Below are positions 20,881-29,521 of a DNA stretch of 64,000 bases, piece after piece. Below the pieces are notes generated by a model, which had not been told where the DNA came from, searched no databases, and saw only the letters and a list, made by a program, of their open reading frames with translations. The stretch's first letter is position 1. Each line of letters opens with the position of its first letter. This DNA comes from Leuconostoc kimchii IMSNU 11154 (lineage in GTDB: Bacteria > Bacillota > Bacilli > Lactobacillales > Lactobacillaceae), in assembly GCF_000092505.1 (NCBI RefSeq), contig NC_014136.1, positions 124,001 to 188,000 on the forward strand, written 5' to 3'. The position numbers and the translations under genes are program-made.

Positions 20881-22080
20881 TCATATTTGATAAAGATTGC
20901 GTCTACTATAGACTAAAGTAGATATAATCACTAACAAACTTGATGAAATTATGAATACTGCGCGCACCCCAAACTGCTGTGCAAGCATACCGAAAACAAC
21001 AGAAGATAATGAGAAAGTACCTGTATATAGAACAGTTAGACTGCTGTATACACTTGGTAAAATATACTTATTAGTGTGTGACTGTATCATTGAAGTCTGT
21101 GGCACATCCTTCAATTCACCAAAAGCACCCACTAAGATAGATAACCCTAATAACCAAAATGGGTTTGAATTGATGGCCACCAAAAAGGTTACAATTCCCG
21201 TCAATAACGCACCGAAAAAGATACTCCGCGCCATATTTTTTTGTATTTGTTGACTCAGTTGATAACAAACAAAGCCACCTATGACACCACCTAACATGTA
21301 AGTGGCATTAATATACCCCCACCAATATTTTGGAATTTTCAGTGTTTTTTCAACAAAAGCTAAAATAATTGATGAAATCCATACACTATTGGCAACAGTG
21401 TCTAGAATAGAGATTATCGCAGTGAATTTCAAAATAGGTACATGATAAATAGCTTTCCAACCGCTAAGTAAGTCATACCATACATTACTTTTGTTACTTT
21501 GATGACGCATAGATGTTGCATCTAGTTGACACAATAATAAAATCGAACCAATAGCCAGAACGGTACTAATTAACAGAATTGTTTTCGTTGAGAACCATAC
21601 TAGCAGAATACTGCCACCAGCCCAACCACCAATGCCAAGTAATTGAAACGAGATATTCAAAATGCTATTAGCTTTAATCAACTCGCTCCCCGCAGCGTAA
21701 CGAGGCAAAATTGCTTGACTTACCGGTTGTGCAAAACCATCCATAAAAGCAATAATACTGATAATCAAGTACAAACCAAAAATATTTTTGACGATCCACC
21801 CACTTTGAATATAAAAAATTAATGCAACTAAAACAACAGCTTTAATGGCTTGTGTGATTAATAAAATACGATTCAGTCTCACCTTACTAGTGACAAGCGG
21901 GGAAACAAAACTGGCGCCAACCATTGCACCCGTGATGATTGTTGGCACCAAAGACGATGCAACAATCGAGTGCGTCAAAGTATATACTGAGCTAATAACT
22001 GCAATAATATACATTGTATCACCAATATTGGCTATTGATTGACCATATAATAAGAAAAAGAAGTTTTTATTTTTGAGCAT
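20881..22080 (-). CDS. MFS transporter, 12 membrane segments
   Basis: About 399 residues from the ATG at 22078-22080. A GTG two codons upstream is equally spaced from AGAAGG and possible. Many hydrophobic segments, the NIGDTMYIIAVISSVYTLT opening and the long central loop (LDATSMRHQSNKSNVWYDLLSGW) match MFS drug/macrolide-type exporters (MefA/enterobactin-exporter-like group). It is monocistronic, with its own terminator. The substrate is unknown, and neighbours give no hint. Confidence 0.82.
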   Translation of the reverse strand: MLKNKNFFFLLYGQSIANIGDTMYIIAVISSVYTLTHSIVASSLVPTIITGAMVGASFVSPLVTSKVRLNRILLITQAIKAVVLVALIFYIQSGWIVKNIFGLYLIISIIAFMDGFAQPVSQAILPRYAAGSELIKANSILNISFQLLGIGGWAGGSILLVWFSTKTILLISTVLAIGSILLLCQLDATSMRHQSNKSNVWYDLLSGWKAIYHVPILKFTAIISILDTVANSVWISSIILAFVEKTLKIPKYWWGYINATYMLGGVIGGFVCYQLSQQIQKNMARSIFFGALLTGIVTFLVAINSNPFWLLGLSILVGAFGELKDVPQTSMIQSHTNKYILPSVYSSLTVLYTGTFSLSSVVFGMLAQQFGVRAVFIISSSLLVIISTLVYSRRNLYQI

Positions 22081-22086
22081 AAACAC

Positions 22087-22320
22087 GATACCTTCTAAAA
22101 TGATTTGTAATTTAATTTTAGTTAGCTATTATGATTACACGCCAGGTTCCTGTCCTTTAAAAAATTATAGTTTAAATGTGTAAATGCTCAAAAACACTTT
22201 TTAAATTTTAACATAGCATTAATAAAAAAGCAATTTCACAATATTTTTTCTCTATCAATGCTTCAAACTCAAACAATTCTCCTTTGAATACAACATCTTT
22301 CTTTGACACTAATAGTTGTT
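22087..22320. other. Intergenic region between the HAD and MFS genes
   Basis: About 230 AT-rich bases. Nothing coding, and no convincing hairpin terminator after the HAD gene, was seen. Confidence 0.5.
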
Positions 22321-23139
22321 CTAACTATGATCTGTGTTTTTTAGCAAATTATCAATAAATACACCAACACCTGCATTGTCATTAGTATCAGTAATTGTCT
22401 CAGCATATTCTTTGACATCATCCATCGCATTAGACATAGCAACAGCATGACCAACTAACTTAAACATAGGTATATCATTATGTCCATCACCAAAAGCATA
22501 CGTGTTTTCAACAGCCACATTTTCTTGCGCTAAAATATACTTAACGCCATTCGCTTTTACAGCATCGACATGCGTCACTTCTAGATAGTTTTTACCCGAG
22601 CGTTGCACAGCTACTGTACGATCTGGATTATCATCGAAATATCGCATCAATTGTTGCATTATTTCTTCATCAAAAACAATCATCATGATTTTAAAAACTT
22701 CTACCGGACTTTCTAATAGGGTTTTAAAATCAACTATTTTAGGTTGTTGACCAGTAATTTTTGTTTCCAAATCAATCCCCTGATCAATTTGACGCGCATA
22801 CCAATTATCAGCATCATAAAAACTCGTTGATACGTTTGGAAATTTAGAACAAATGGCTTCTATCATTGATCGAGCTACGTCAGTTTGAATCGGTCTTTTT
22901 GCAATAATCTGACGATTTTTACCAGTGCCAGTATAAATAATGCCACCATTAAAGCCAACTTGTGGCCCCTTTAATGCAAGCGCATCAATTGCAAAATCCA
23001 TTTCCAATGGTGCTCTTGCAGAAACCAAAGAAAATGGTATCTCTATGCCTTTAATCGCATTTATATTGCCCTCTGGAACAGAACCATCAGATCCTAGCAA
23101 AGTGCTATCCATATCTGAAAAAAAGTGTTCAACTCTCAT
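22321..23139 (-). CDS. HAD-superfamily sugar-phosphatase (Cof/YidA-like)
   Basis: 272 residues from the ATG at 23137-23139, preceded by AGGAGGGTATACAAT. HAD motif 1 is FFSDMDSTLLGSDG (nucleophile Asp and +2 Asp), motif 2 the SARAP segment, motif 3 the Lys in VKANGVKYIL, and motif 4 GDGHNDIPMFKLVG. The C2-type cap of Cof proteins lies between. Such enzymes dephosphorylate sugar phosphates, FMN or similar metabolites in the cytoplasm. The substrate is not predictable. Confidence 0.88.
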   Translation of the reverse strand: MRVEHFFSDMDSTLLGSDGSVPEGNINAIKGIEIPFSLVSARAPLEMDFAIDALALKGPQVGFNGGIIYTGTGKNRQIIAKRPIQTDVARSMIEAICSKFPNVSTSFYDADNWYARQIDQGIDLETKITGQQPKIVDFKTLLESPVEVFKIMMIVFDEEIMQQLMRYFDDNPDRTVAVQRSGKNYLEVTHVDAVKANGVKYILAQENVAVENTYAFGDGHNDIPMFKLVGHAVAMSNAMDDVKEYAETITDTNDNAGVGVFIDNLLKNTDHS

Positions 23140-23288
23140 ATTGTATACCCTCCTGATCATTTTAAAGCAATTATACTACATTATTCTTAATAATAAAGCT
23201 GATATTATTTGACAATGACATCTAATTTTAGTTATCAGGTAGATTAAGATTGCCATCCTATCATTTGTAACGTTAGTGTATTGTGCAT

Positions 23289-23336
23289 CAAAAAAGCTAA
23301 ACATCAAATCACAATATCCGATTAATTGTTTAGCTT
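23289..23336 (-). terminator. Terminator of the hrtRBA operon
   Basis: On the minus strand AAGCTAAACA and TGTTTAGCTT pair around a 23-base interior, followed by TTTTTTG, 22 bases after the ATPase stop. Confidence 0.75.
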
Positions 23337-23357
23337 CTAATTAATATACGCACGTCG

Positions 23358-24029
23358 TTACACCGTGCTGATTTTCCCATCAATTATTTCATAGACTTGA
23401 TCTGCGTATGATCGCATTCTCAAATCATGCGTCACAATAACAACAGCTTTGTCATCACGAGTCGCTATACTTTTAAATAGCTTTGCTACTTCGTCTACAC
23501 GTTGGCTATCTAAGGCTGATGTCGGTTCATCGGCTAAGATATAATCAGGATTAGTATATAATGCTCGTGCGATAGCCACTCTTTGCGTTTGACCGCCTGA
23601 AAGTTGGTCAGGGTACTTTGCTTGTAAATTTGAAATACCTAGCCGTTCTAAATACTGTGAAAATATTTCTGGTGGTAAATTGTTTTCTGGCTTAATGCGT
23701 TTGACTAAGTCGAATTGCTTTTTTACAGTGAGATATGGAACCAAGCTGTAAGCTTGTAATATAAATCCAATATGTTCTAACCTAAAATCATCCGCTTGCT
23801 TTTTGGAAAATGTGTTCAAATTACGATTATTTAAAAGTACTTGACCACTGGTCGCCGCTTGTAACCCACCTAAAATGGTAAGTAGTGTACTTTTACCAGA
23901 TCCAGAAGGACCAACAATCAGAGTCAATTCTTTTGAATTTGCAGTGAAATTAATATGATCCAAAGCAATCACTTGACTGTCCCCTGTACCAAATGACTTT
24001 GTTACGTCAACTAGTTTAAGATTACCCAT
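23358..24029 (-). CDS. hrtA: Heme-efflux ABC transporter ATPase (HrtA-like)
   Basis: 223 residues of the MacB/LolD-type ATPase group. Walker A GPSGSGKSTLL is near residue 41, the signature LSGGQTQRVAIARAL near 141, Walker B YILADEPTSALD near 163, and a switch His in IVTHDLRMRSYAD. Third gene of a TetR-permease-ATPase operon, with a 5-bp gap to the permease. The operon order, operator and His ligands of the regulator match the lactococcal hrtRBA heme detoxification system, so it likely powers heme export. Confidence 0.85.
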   Translation of the reverse strand: MGNLKLVDVTKSFGTGDSQVIALDHINFTANSKELTLIVGPSGSGKSTLLTILGGLQAATSGQVLLNNRNLNTFSKKQADDFRLEHIGFILQAYSLVPYLTVKKQFDLVKRIKPENNLPPEIFSQYLERLGISNLQAKYPDQLSGGQTQRVAIARALYTNPDYILADEPTSALDSQRVDEVAKLFKSIATRDDKAVVIVTHDLRMRSYADQVYEIIDGKISTV

Positions 24030-24034
24030 TAAAG

Positions 24035-25090
24035 TTACCCTCCCATCACTGATATTGGATCAATTTTTGTAATCATTCTGACAGGAACAATGGCACCAAT
24101 CACACCTGTCAAAACCAACCCTATTGATGATAATATAATCAGTTTGACATCAAAGAACATTGGAACTGCTTCTGGTATAAACCACGCAGTTATCGCACAT
24201 AATATACCACTAATTAGTACAGAAACACACATAATAATCAAGGTTTCACTGACCGTGTTTATCACAAGATAACGTCCTGGAACCCCCTGAGCTCGTAAAA
24301 CAGCAAAGTTAGGTATTTTTTGAATTGTTAGAATATACAGGAATATCGTCACAATAACGGCTGAAATGACTAACAAAAACCCTATCATAAATATAAATGT
24401 GCTATTTTGAGCTGTATATCCAGGCATTTTATTGAACAATTGTGCTCTATTGTAACGCTTAAGATCGTTTGAAACTATCTTCTTTGAATCGCTAGTTATA
24501 ATACCGCTAGCATAGAATTGATTGCTCACACCTTTAATATCTCGCCAGTTATTTAAATTACCATATATCACAGGTGACATATTATACATGGCATTCTTAA
24601 CATAGCCGACAATTTTAACATCATGTGTGAGCATGCCAAGTTTCATGTGATCCCCAATTTTCAAACCTTTCTGAGTCAGTTTTGACGATATGAGCACATC
24701 ATGCCTATCTTTTGGTAAATGCCCTTGTGTTAATTGAACACGGTGATATATCAGATCATTTTTTTGGATACCAACAAACATAGATGAAACGCGTACCCGA
24801 TGTGCTTTTACGATCATTGGTACGATTCCAATTGCTGTCTGATCGCCAGTTAGCTGAATTTTATTCATATCATCATTTGTCAACAAAGATTGACTTAAAT
24901 TACCATTAGCATCTTTACTCATCGCAACTTGAGTCAGCTGCCAATTATTCACAGCAGCCGTATTTTCATGAGCAAGTCCCATAGCTAACGCACTTAAAAT
25001 AAAAATTAGATAACTGATTAGAGTCATGACAGCAATGATTAAACCATATCTAATCTTTTCTTTACGCATTTCATTTAATGCTAAATACAT
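24035..25090 (-). CDS. hrtB: Heme-efflux ABC transporter permease (HrtB-like, FtsX family)
   Basis: 351 residues with one N-terminal membrane segment (about residues 15-38), a large extracellular loop (about 40-230), and three C-terminal segments. This is the four-segment FtsX/MacB layout. MYLALNEMRKEKIRYGLI at the N-terminus and FAVLRAQGVPGRYL before the third segment are typical of HrtB-like permeases. Only 3 bp separate it from the upstream regulator stop. It would move heme from the membrane outward with HrtA. Confidence 0.85.
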   Translation of the reverse strand: MYLALNEMRKEKIRYGLIIAVMTLISYLIFILSALAMGLAHENTAAVNNWQLTQVAMSKDANGNLSQSLLTNDDMNKIQLTGDQTAIGIVPMIVKAHRVRVSSMFVGIQKNDLIYHRVQLTQGHLPKDRHDVLISSKLTQKGLKIGDHMKLGMLTHDVKIVGYVKNAMYNMSPVIYGNLNNWRDIKGVSNQFYASGIITSDSKKIVSNDLKRYNRAQLFNKMPGYTAQNSTFIFMIGFLLVISAVIVTIFLYILTIQKIPNFAVLRAQGVPGRYLVINTVSETLIIMCVSVLISGILCAITAWFIPEAVPMFFDVKLIILSSIGLVLTGVIGAIVPVRMITKIDPISVMGG

Positions 25091-25093
25091 TGC

Positions 25094-25621
25094 CTATACT
25101 TCCCTTCGCCAAGTGTCCAAAGTATGAAGTGTTGAAATGATACATGTTTGCTTATCAGGATCCAAAAAGAATTCTCTAATGAGTTGATGTACGGATTGTA
25201 CTAAAAGCCATTGTGATATATCTTGATTCGTCGAATGGCTATCAGGTAAACTAAAATCGCGTGATGTTAATTTGCCTCTCTTTTTTTGTAACAAAGACTC
25301 ATTAACAACATAATAATGCTTCAAAAAATCAAAATGTTGACTTGTTTTAGCGTTTAAAATAAAGTCTTCTGTTGTTGACAAAATATCTTGTCTGTCAATA
25401 TTTTTATGAATGTCTAAGATGACATCATTTAAGACCCATCGATAGGCATCCTCAAGGTCATCAAAGTAAGTATAAAAAGACCCTCTTGAAATTTGAGCTG
25501 CAGTGACAATATTTGAGACTTTACTTTCTGCTAACACATGATCTGAAAACTCACGATACATCGCATCATATAGCTTGTGTTGTTTTTCTGAACTTAAATT
25601 TAGAAATGTTTTTGTCGGCAT
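25094..25621 (-). CDS. hrtR: TetR-family heme sensor (HrtR-like)
   Basis: 175 residues. The N-terminal TetR helix-turn-helix includes SNIVTAAQISRGSFYTYFDDLEDAY (residues 36-60). His72 (DIHKN) matches the position of one axial heme ligand described in L. lactis HrtR, and His145 is a plausible partner for its second ligand near 149. That is a known-family comparison, not an alignment. It is first in the operon, after TAGGAGAG, with two palindromes over its own promoter, implying autorepression relieved by heme. Confidence 0.85.
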   Translation of the reverse strand: MPTKTFLNLSSEKQHKLYDAMYREFSDHVLAESKVSNIVTAAQISRGSFYTYFDDLEDAYRWVLNDVILDIHKNIDRQDILSTTEDFILNAKTSQHFDFLKHYYVVNESLLQKKRGKLTSRDFSLPDSHSTNQDISQWLLVQSVHQLIREFFLDPDKQTCIISTLHTLDTWRREV

Positions 25622-25645
25622 GATATCAAGTCACTCTCCTATAAG

Positions 25646-25678
25646 TGACATTGTGTCACATTTATGACATCGTGTCAA
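25646..25678 (-). promoter_or_regulatory. hrtRBA promoter with two HrtR-type operators
   Basis: Two 13-bp inverted repeats, TGACATTGTGTCA (25646-25658) and TGACATCGTGTCA (25665-25677), have centres 19 bp apart. On the minus strand TTGACA (25673-25678) and CACAAT (25650-25655) form a promoter with a 17-bp spacer, so one palindrome covers the -35 and the other the -10. The half sites TGACA/TGTCA agree with the described lactococcal HrtR box. Confidence 0.85.
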
Positions 25679-25692
25679 CTATTTGTAATTAT

Positions 25693-25743
25693 AAAAACCT
25701 GTCACGCCTTTAGTCTATAAATACTAAAGAAATGACAGGTTTT
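25693..25743 (-). terminator. Bidirectional hairpin downstream of the MetQ-like gene
   Basis: AAAACCTGTCA and TGACAGGTTTT form an outer stem, with a nested inner stem CTTTAGT/ACTAAAG. The minus-strand side ends in TTTTT. It lies 160 bases past the MetQ-like stop and just upstream of the hrtR promoter, insulating the two operons. Confidence 0.7.
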
Positions 25744-25905
25744 ATGCACTTGAAGCTACTGCCTTATCATTAAACAGTTCAAATTACTGTATATCTGTTA
25801 TTTACTCATCAATAATTATGTCCTTTGAGTTTACAACTCAACACTTTATATCATGACACCCCATTTATTCATAAGAAAGTCATCCCCTTCATGCCCTAAT
25901 AATGA

Positions 25906-26769
25906 TTATTCGGATAAGTAAGTTATTGGTTTTTTAACATCAATTTTTGTCCCAGAAAATTGCTGGCTAATGTATTTTTGGGCAGATTTCGTATGATACA
26001 AGGTAACCAATTTTTTGAAATTTTTATTATTTTTGTTTTTCTGTGCTGTCGCTAAAATATTGATATTGTCTTTTGTTGATTGATCAATTTTTTCATATAA
26101 CAAGGCATCTCTTAGAACGTTAAGTTTACCCTCTAATGCGATCGTGTTACCAATTAATGCTGCCGCAACCGTATTGTCCTTAATGACACGTGGTCCTGTA
26201 GTGTCATCAATTTCTTTGAACTTTAGATGGTGTGGATTATCCTGAATATCGTTAACCCCCGATAAATTTCCAAAACCTGGCTTGAGCGTAACCAACTGAG
26301 CTTTAGCTAATAATTTTAACCCACGTGCTGTATTTGCCGCATTATTAGCAATGGCAATAGTCGCACCATCAGGTATATCGCTAATTTTTTTGTATTTATC
26401 AGAGTAAATACCCATTGGTTCTAGATACGTTGTACCAAGCATTGCGAGCTTTGTTTTGGCGTTACTTTTATTGTAGGCCACATAGTAAGCGTACGATTGA
26501 AAGGCATTCACATCTATCTTTCCTTCGGCAGTCGCAGTATTTAGAGCAACACCATCCGTAAAGTTTTTAACCTTAATTATAATGTTTGCTTTTTTAGTTT
26601 CTGGTAGTTTAGCAATATGCTGCCAAATTTGCGCATCCGAACCAATAGCACCGATCGTTATCTGCTTTTCATTCTCTGCTTGGACAGAGTGATTACGTTG
26701 AATAACGATCGCGCTACCAGCAACGGCAACTACGACAACCGCCGCAATAATAATATTTCTTTTGACCAT
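25906..26769 (-). CDS. MetQ/NlpA-like substrate-binding protein without a lipobox
   Basis: 287 residues. The N-terminus is a hydrophobic segment (about residues 5-22) with no Cys, so the lipoprotein lipobox of MetQ is absent. It is either anchored by this segment or secreted. The body follows NlpA/MetQ: ITIGAIGSDAQIWQHIAK, GKIDVNAFQSYAYYVAYN, LEPMGIYSDKYK, IANNAANTARGLKLLAKAQL, and NPHHLKFKEIDDTTGPRVI. No metN or metI gene is near. Second gene in a T-box-controlled operon with an SDR, suggesting amino acid (methionine) uptake. Confidence 0.82.
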   Translation of the reverse strand: MVKRNIIIAAVVVVAVAGSAIVIQRNHSVQAENEKQITIGAIGSDAQIWQHIAKLPETKKANIIIKVKNFTDGVALNTATAEGKIDVNAFQSYAYYVAYNKSNAKTKLAMLGTTYLEPMGIYSDKYKKISDIPDGATIAIANNAANTARGLKLLAKAQLVTLKPGFGNLSGVNDIQDNPHHLKFKEIDDTTGPRVIKDNTVAAALIGNTIALEGKLNVLRDALLYEKIDQSTKDNINILATAQKNKNNKNFKKLVTLYHTKSAQKYISQQFSGTKIDVKKPITYLSE

Positions 26770-26818
26770 GTTAATCCTCTTTTATCTTTCAACTACCTAT
26801 CACATTACCATATACTTA

Positions 26819-27595
26819 TTAATGAAAACGCATCCCACCATCAATCAAAATTGATTGGCCTGTAATGTATTTGGCGCTTTCGGATACCAAAAATGTAACA
26901 ACATCGGCGACATCTTCTGGTGATGCCGGGCGCCCTAAAGCAATTTCGTTCACGACATTTTGTCGTTGAACTGCGGGTGTTATACCCTTAATTTGGGCTG
27001 TCCGTTCATCAATATAATCACGCAACGGTGTTAGTACAATTCCTGGATCATAGGCATTAACCGTGATGCCATCACTAGCTAATTCTTTTGCTGCAGATTG
27101 ACCTAACCCACGAATCGCAAATTTTGAGGCTGAATATGCACTTTGCAACGCGGAACCCTCAACACCGGCTAAAGAAGCGGCATTAATTATCCGACCGCCA
27201 TCGCCTTGCTTTTTAAATTGTGTGGCAGCAGCCTGTATGCCCCAAAACGTACCTTTAATATTGACATCAAATAGTCGCTCAATTTTATCCGGATCACTAG
27301 CCACTATTGTATCAATAAATGCAATACCAGCATTATTTATAAAGACATCTAAGCGGCCAAAATCGTTTACAACACGATCAACCAAATCAAACACAGATTG
27401 ACGAGAGGCAACATCTAAAACATAGTATTTTGCAAAACCGTTTCTGACTTTATTGATGCCATCTGATACTGCCTTAGCAGTGACTTCATCAATATCAGCA
27501 ATAGCCACATGGTAATTTTCCTTCACTAATCGTTCCGCAATTGCGCGCCCAATTCCTCTGCCACTGCCAGTTATGATAGCCACTTTATTTGACAT
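26819..27595 (-). CDS. Short-chain dehydrogenase, acetoin/2,3-butanediol dehydrogenase-like
   Basis: 258 residues. NAD(P) loop TGSGRGIGRA at residues 10-19, NNAG near residue 87, catalytic Ser in INAASLAGVEG, and YSASK with Tyr and Lys near residue 153. Overall it resembles acetoin reductases (BudC group), with an Asp in VAIADID suggesting NAD(H). It is the first gene after a T-box leader, which is unusual for such an enzyme. The actual substrate may therefore be linked to amino acid metabolism instead of acetoin. Confidence 0.85.
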   Translation of the reverse strand: MSNKVAIITGSGRGIGRAIAERLVKENYHVAIADIDEVTAKAVSDGINKVRNGFAKYYVLDVASRQSVFDLVDRVVNDFGRLDVFINNAGIAFIDTIVASDPDKIERLFDVNIKGTFWGIQAAATQFKKQGDGGRIINAASLAGVEGSALQSAYSASKFAIRGLGQSAAKELASDGITVNAYDPGIVLTPLRDYIDERTAQIKGITPAVQRQNVVNEIALGRPASPEDVADVVTFLVSESAKYITGQSILIDGGMRFH

Positions 27596-27622
27596 TTTTC
27601 CACCTCATTTTTTAAATACAAT

Positions 27623-27905
27623 AAAAAACCGCAACTCTGAAAAAATCAAAGTTGCGGGACGACTTATATCGTGTTACCACCCGTTTTTCGCATCATATTA
27701 CTAAAAGATACGCTCACTAAGTACCAAAAAACACGATGATACTCTGACACGATAACGGGTGTCGCCGAAAGATATTTACATACCAAGCTACTCATATCAA
27801 TTTAAACTCCAAGACCATATTCCAAATTAGCATCATACTGACTTTCACCATACACCAGTTCTCTATAAAATCAACATAATATGTACTCATCTTATCAACG
27901 TTTTA
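27623..27905 (-). ncRNA. T-box riboswitch (probable methionine specifier) with terminator
   Basis: Reading on the minus strand, GGGTGGTAACACG (27670-27682) is the T-box sequence, whose UGGU would pair with a tRNA ending ACCA. Just downstream is a terminator (CCCGCAACTTTGA / TCAGAGTTGCGG plus T run, 27623-27658). Upstream stem I elements include GATGAGTA and AGAGAACTGG. The specifier region GGAATATGGTC places an ATG codon at 27816-27818, fitting methionine. TAT (Tyr) in a shifted register is the alternative. It controls the SDR and MetQ-like genes. Confidence 0.88.
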
Positions 27906-27915
27906 TAATAATTAG

Positions 27916-27944
27916 ATTATATAATAGTGAGATTTAAATGTCAA
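27916..27944 (-). promoter_or_regulatory. Consensus sigma-A promoter of the T-box operon
   Basis: On the minus strand TTGACA (27939-27944) and TATAAT (27916-27921) are separated by exactly 17 bp. Both hexamers are perfect consensus. The -35 lies inside the 3' end of the photolyase gene. A strong constitutive promoter fits control by downstream attenuation. Confidence 0.88.
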
Positions 27945-29370
27945 CACTATTCATTGTTTTGCTCTTTTCATATGCAGCTATAGCGTTAATTCGTGCTGTT
28001 TTATGATTCACAATTGGCTTGGGATAGTCATGACCGATACTAATATGATAACGCTTTTGATCTATTGATGATAGTTTATTTGGTTCATGGATTTTTGCAC
28101 CTGGTATACGTTTTAATTCAGGTATATATTTTTTTATGAATAAACCTTGTGGATCAAATTTCTTTGATTGCAGTGTAGGATTGAATATTCTAAAGTAAGG
28201 CACACTATCCGTACCAGTTGATGCTGCCCATTGCCACCCACCAATGTTGCTAGCGGGATCATAATCTACTAGTTTCTGTTTAAAATAATTTTCTCCCCAT
28301 TGCCAATTAATAAGTAAATCTTTTGTTAGAAACGATGCAACAATCATACGTAAACGGTTATGCATCCAACCGGTCTCGTTAAGCTGTCTCATCGCTGCAT
28401 CAACGATAGGAAACCCAGTATGCCCTGTTTGCCAATCATCAAATCCAATCTTATCATCACGCCATCTAATTTGTCGAAATTCTGGTCGGATAGCAGATTC
28501 ATTTTGCTGCGGGTGCGTGGCGTAAATCATATTATAATAGTCACGCCAACATAATTCTTTAATGAATGTTGAACGACCATCACTATCAGGCGCTTGTTTA
28601 ATACCCTCATAAACTACTCTAATTGAAATCTCGCCCGTTCGCAGGTAACGTGACAGATGACTAGTTGCATCTAACGAGGGCACATCACGATTCTGGTCAT
28701 ACTGTGTTAACTTATTTTCAATGAAGTCAGACAATATCTTTCTGGCCTTATCTTCACCAATCTGATCAACATAAGCATAGCTATGTTTCTCATCAATTAA
28801 AGCGTCTAACATACTATCTTGTTCCAATGTAGATACTGTCAAGTGTTCCTGACTAATATTTGTTAGGTCAATTGTTATAGGATTTGATTTAACTAATGTC
28901 ATCCATCGCTTAAAATAGGGTGTGAACACCTGATAATAATGACCATCAGCCTTTTTGATATCGTGGGCAGCGTGTAGATTATAATCCATAGTGGCGTGTA
29001 CACTAATGTTCAATTTTTCTTGACAATATTTTGTAATAACCTGATCACGTTCGCCACCATAACCATGTTCATCACGATTAAAGTATAAATCACGCCAATG
29101 AGGTAGTTGCTTTTTGATATGATTAAACATATCTTTTAACTCACCATAAAACACATAAAGATTAATGTTTTGTTTCTTCAAGCTTTTTTTTAATTGTTGT
29201 ACACTAGCAAAGAAACTACTTTGATTAACAGTTGGTTGTTTTTCAAGTTGTTGGGTATCAATATGAAAAACAAATAATATTTTATCGCTATTTTCAACCG
29301 CATGCGCTAAAGCAATATTATCAGACACACGTAAATCTCTACGAAACCACATCACACTTGTTTTACTCAA
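27934..29370 (-). CDS. phr: Deoxyribodipyrimidine photolyase, class I
   Basis: About 478 residues. The N-terminal antenna domain starts SKTSVMWFRRDLRVSDN. The C-terminal FAD domain holds ELCWRDYYNMIYATHP, GFPIVDAAMRQLNETGWMHNRLRM, and YDPASNIGGWQWAASTGTDSVPYFRIFNP, with the Trp-rich electron path. It repairs cyclobutane pyrimidine dimers using light. The TTG at 29368-29370 is chosen as start because GGGGG precedes it. An upstream in-frame ATG lacks a ribosome binding site and would add residues not typical of the family. Confidence 0.93.
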   Translation of the reverse strand: MSKTSVMWFRRDLRVSDNIALAHAVENSDKILFVFHIDTQQLEKQPTVNQSSFFASVQQLKKSLKKQNINLYVFYGELKDMFNHIKKQLPHWRDLYFNRDEHGYGGERDQVITKYCQEKLNISVHATMDYNLHAAHDIKKADGHYYQVFTPYFKRWMTLVKSNPITIDLTNISQEHLTVSTLEQDSMLDALIDEKHSYAYVDQIGEDKARKILSDFIENKLTQYDQNRDVPSLDATSHLSRYLRTGEISIRVVYEGIKQAPDSDGRSTFIKELCWRDYYNMIYATHPQQNESAIRPEFRQIRWRDDKIGFDDWQTGHTGFPIVDAAMRQLNETGWMHNRLRMIVASFLTKDLLINWQWGENYFKQKLVDYDPASNIGGWQWAASTGTDSVPYFRIFNPTLQSKKFDPQGLFIKKYIPELKRIPGAKIHEPNKLSSIDQKRYHISIGHDYPKPIVNHKTARINAIAAYEKSKTMNSVDI

Positions 29371-29521
29371 TTTATTTCCCCCAAAAAAACATGTCATCAG
29401 CAAAAATTATCTACCAATTGTAACATTGATTATTTTACCAGAGTATCACCCAACATTAGTACGATGCCGTTATTTATTTTTACCATTGTGGTGTAACTGA
29501 TTTTTAATAATGAACAACATA

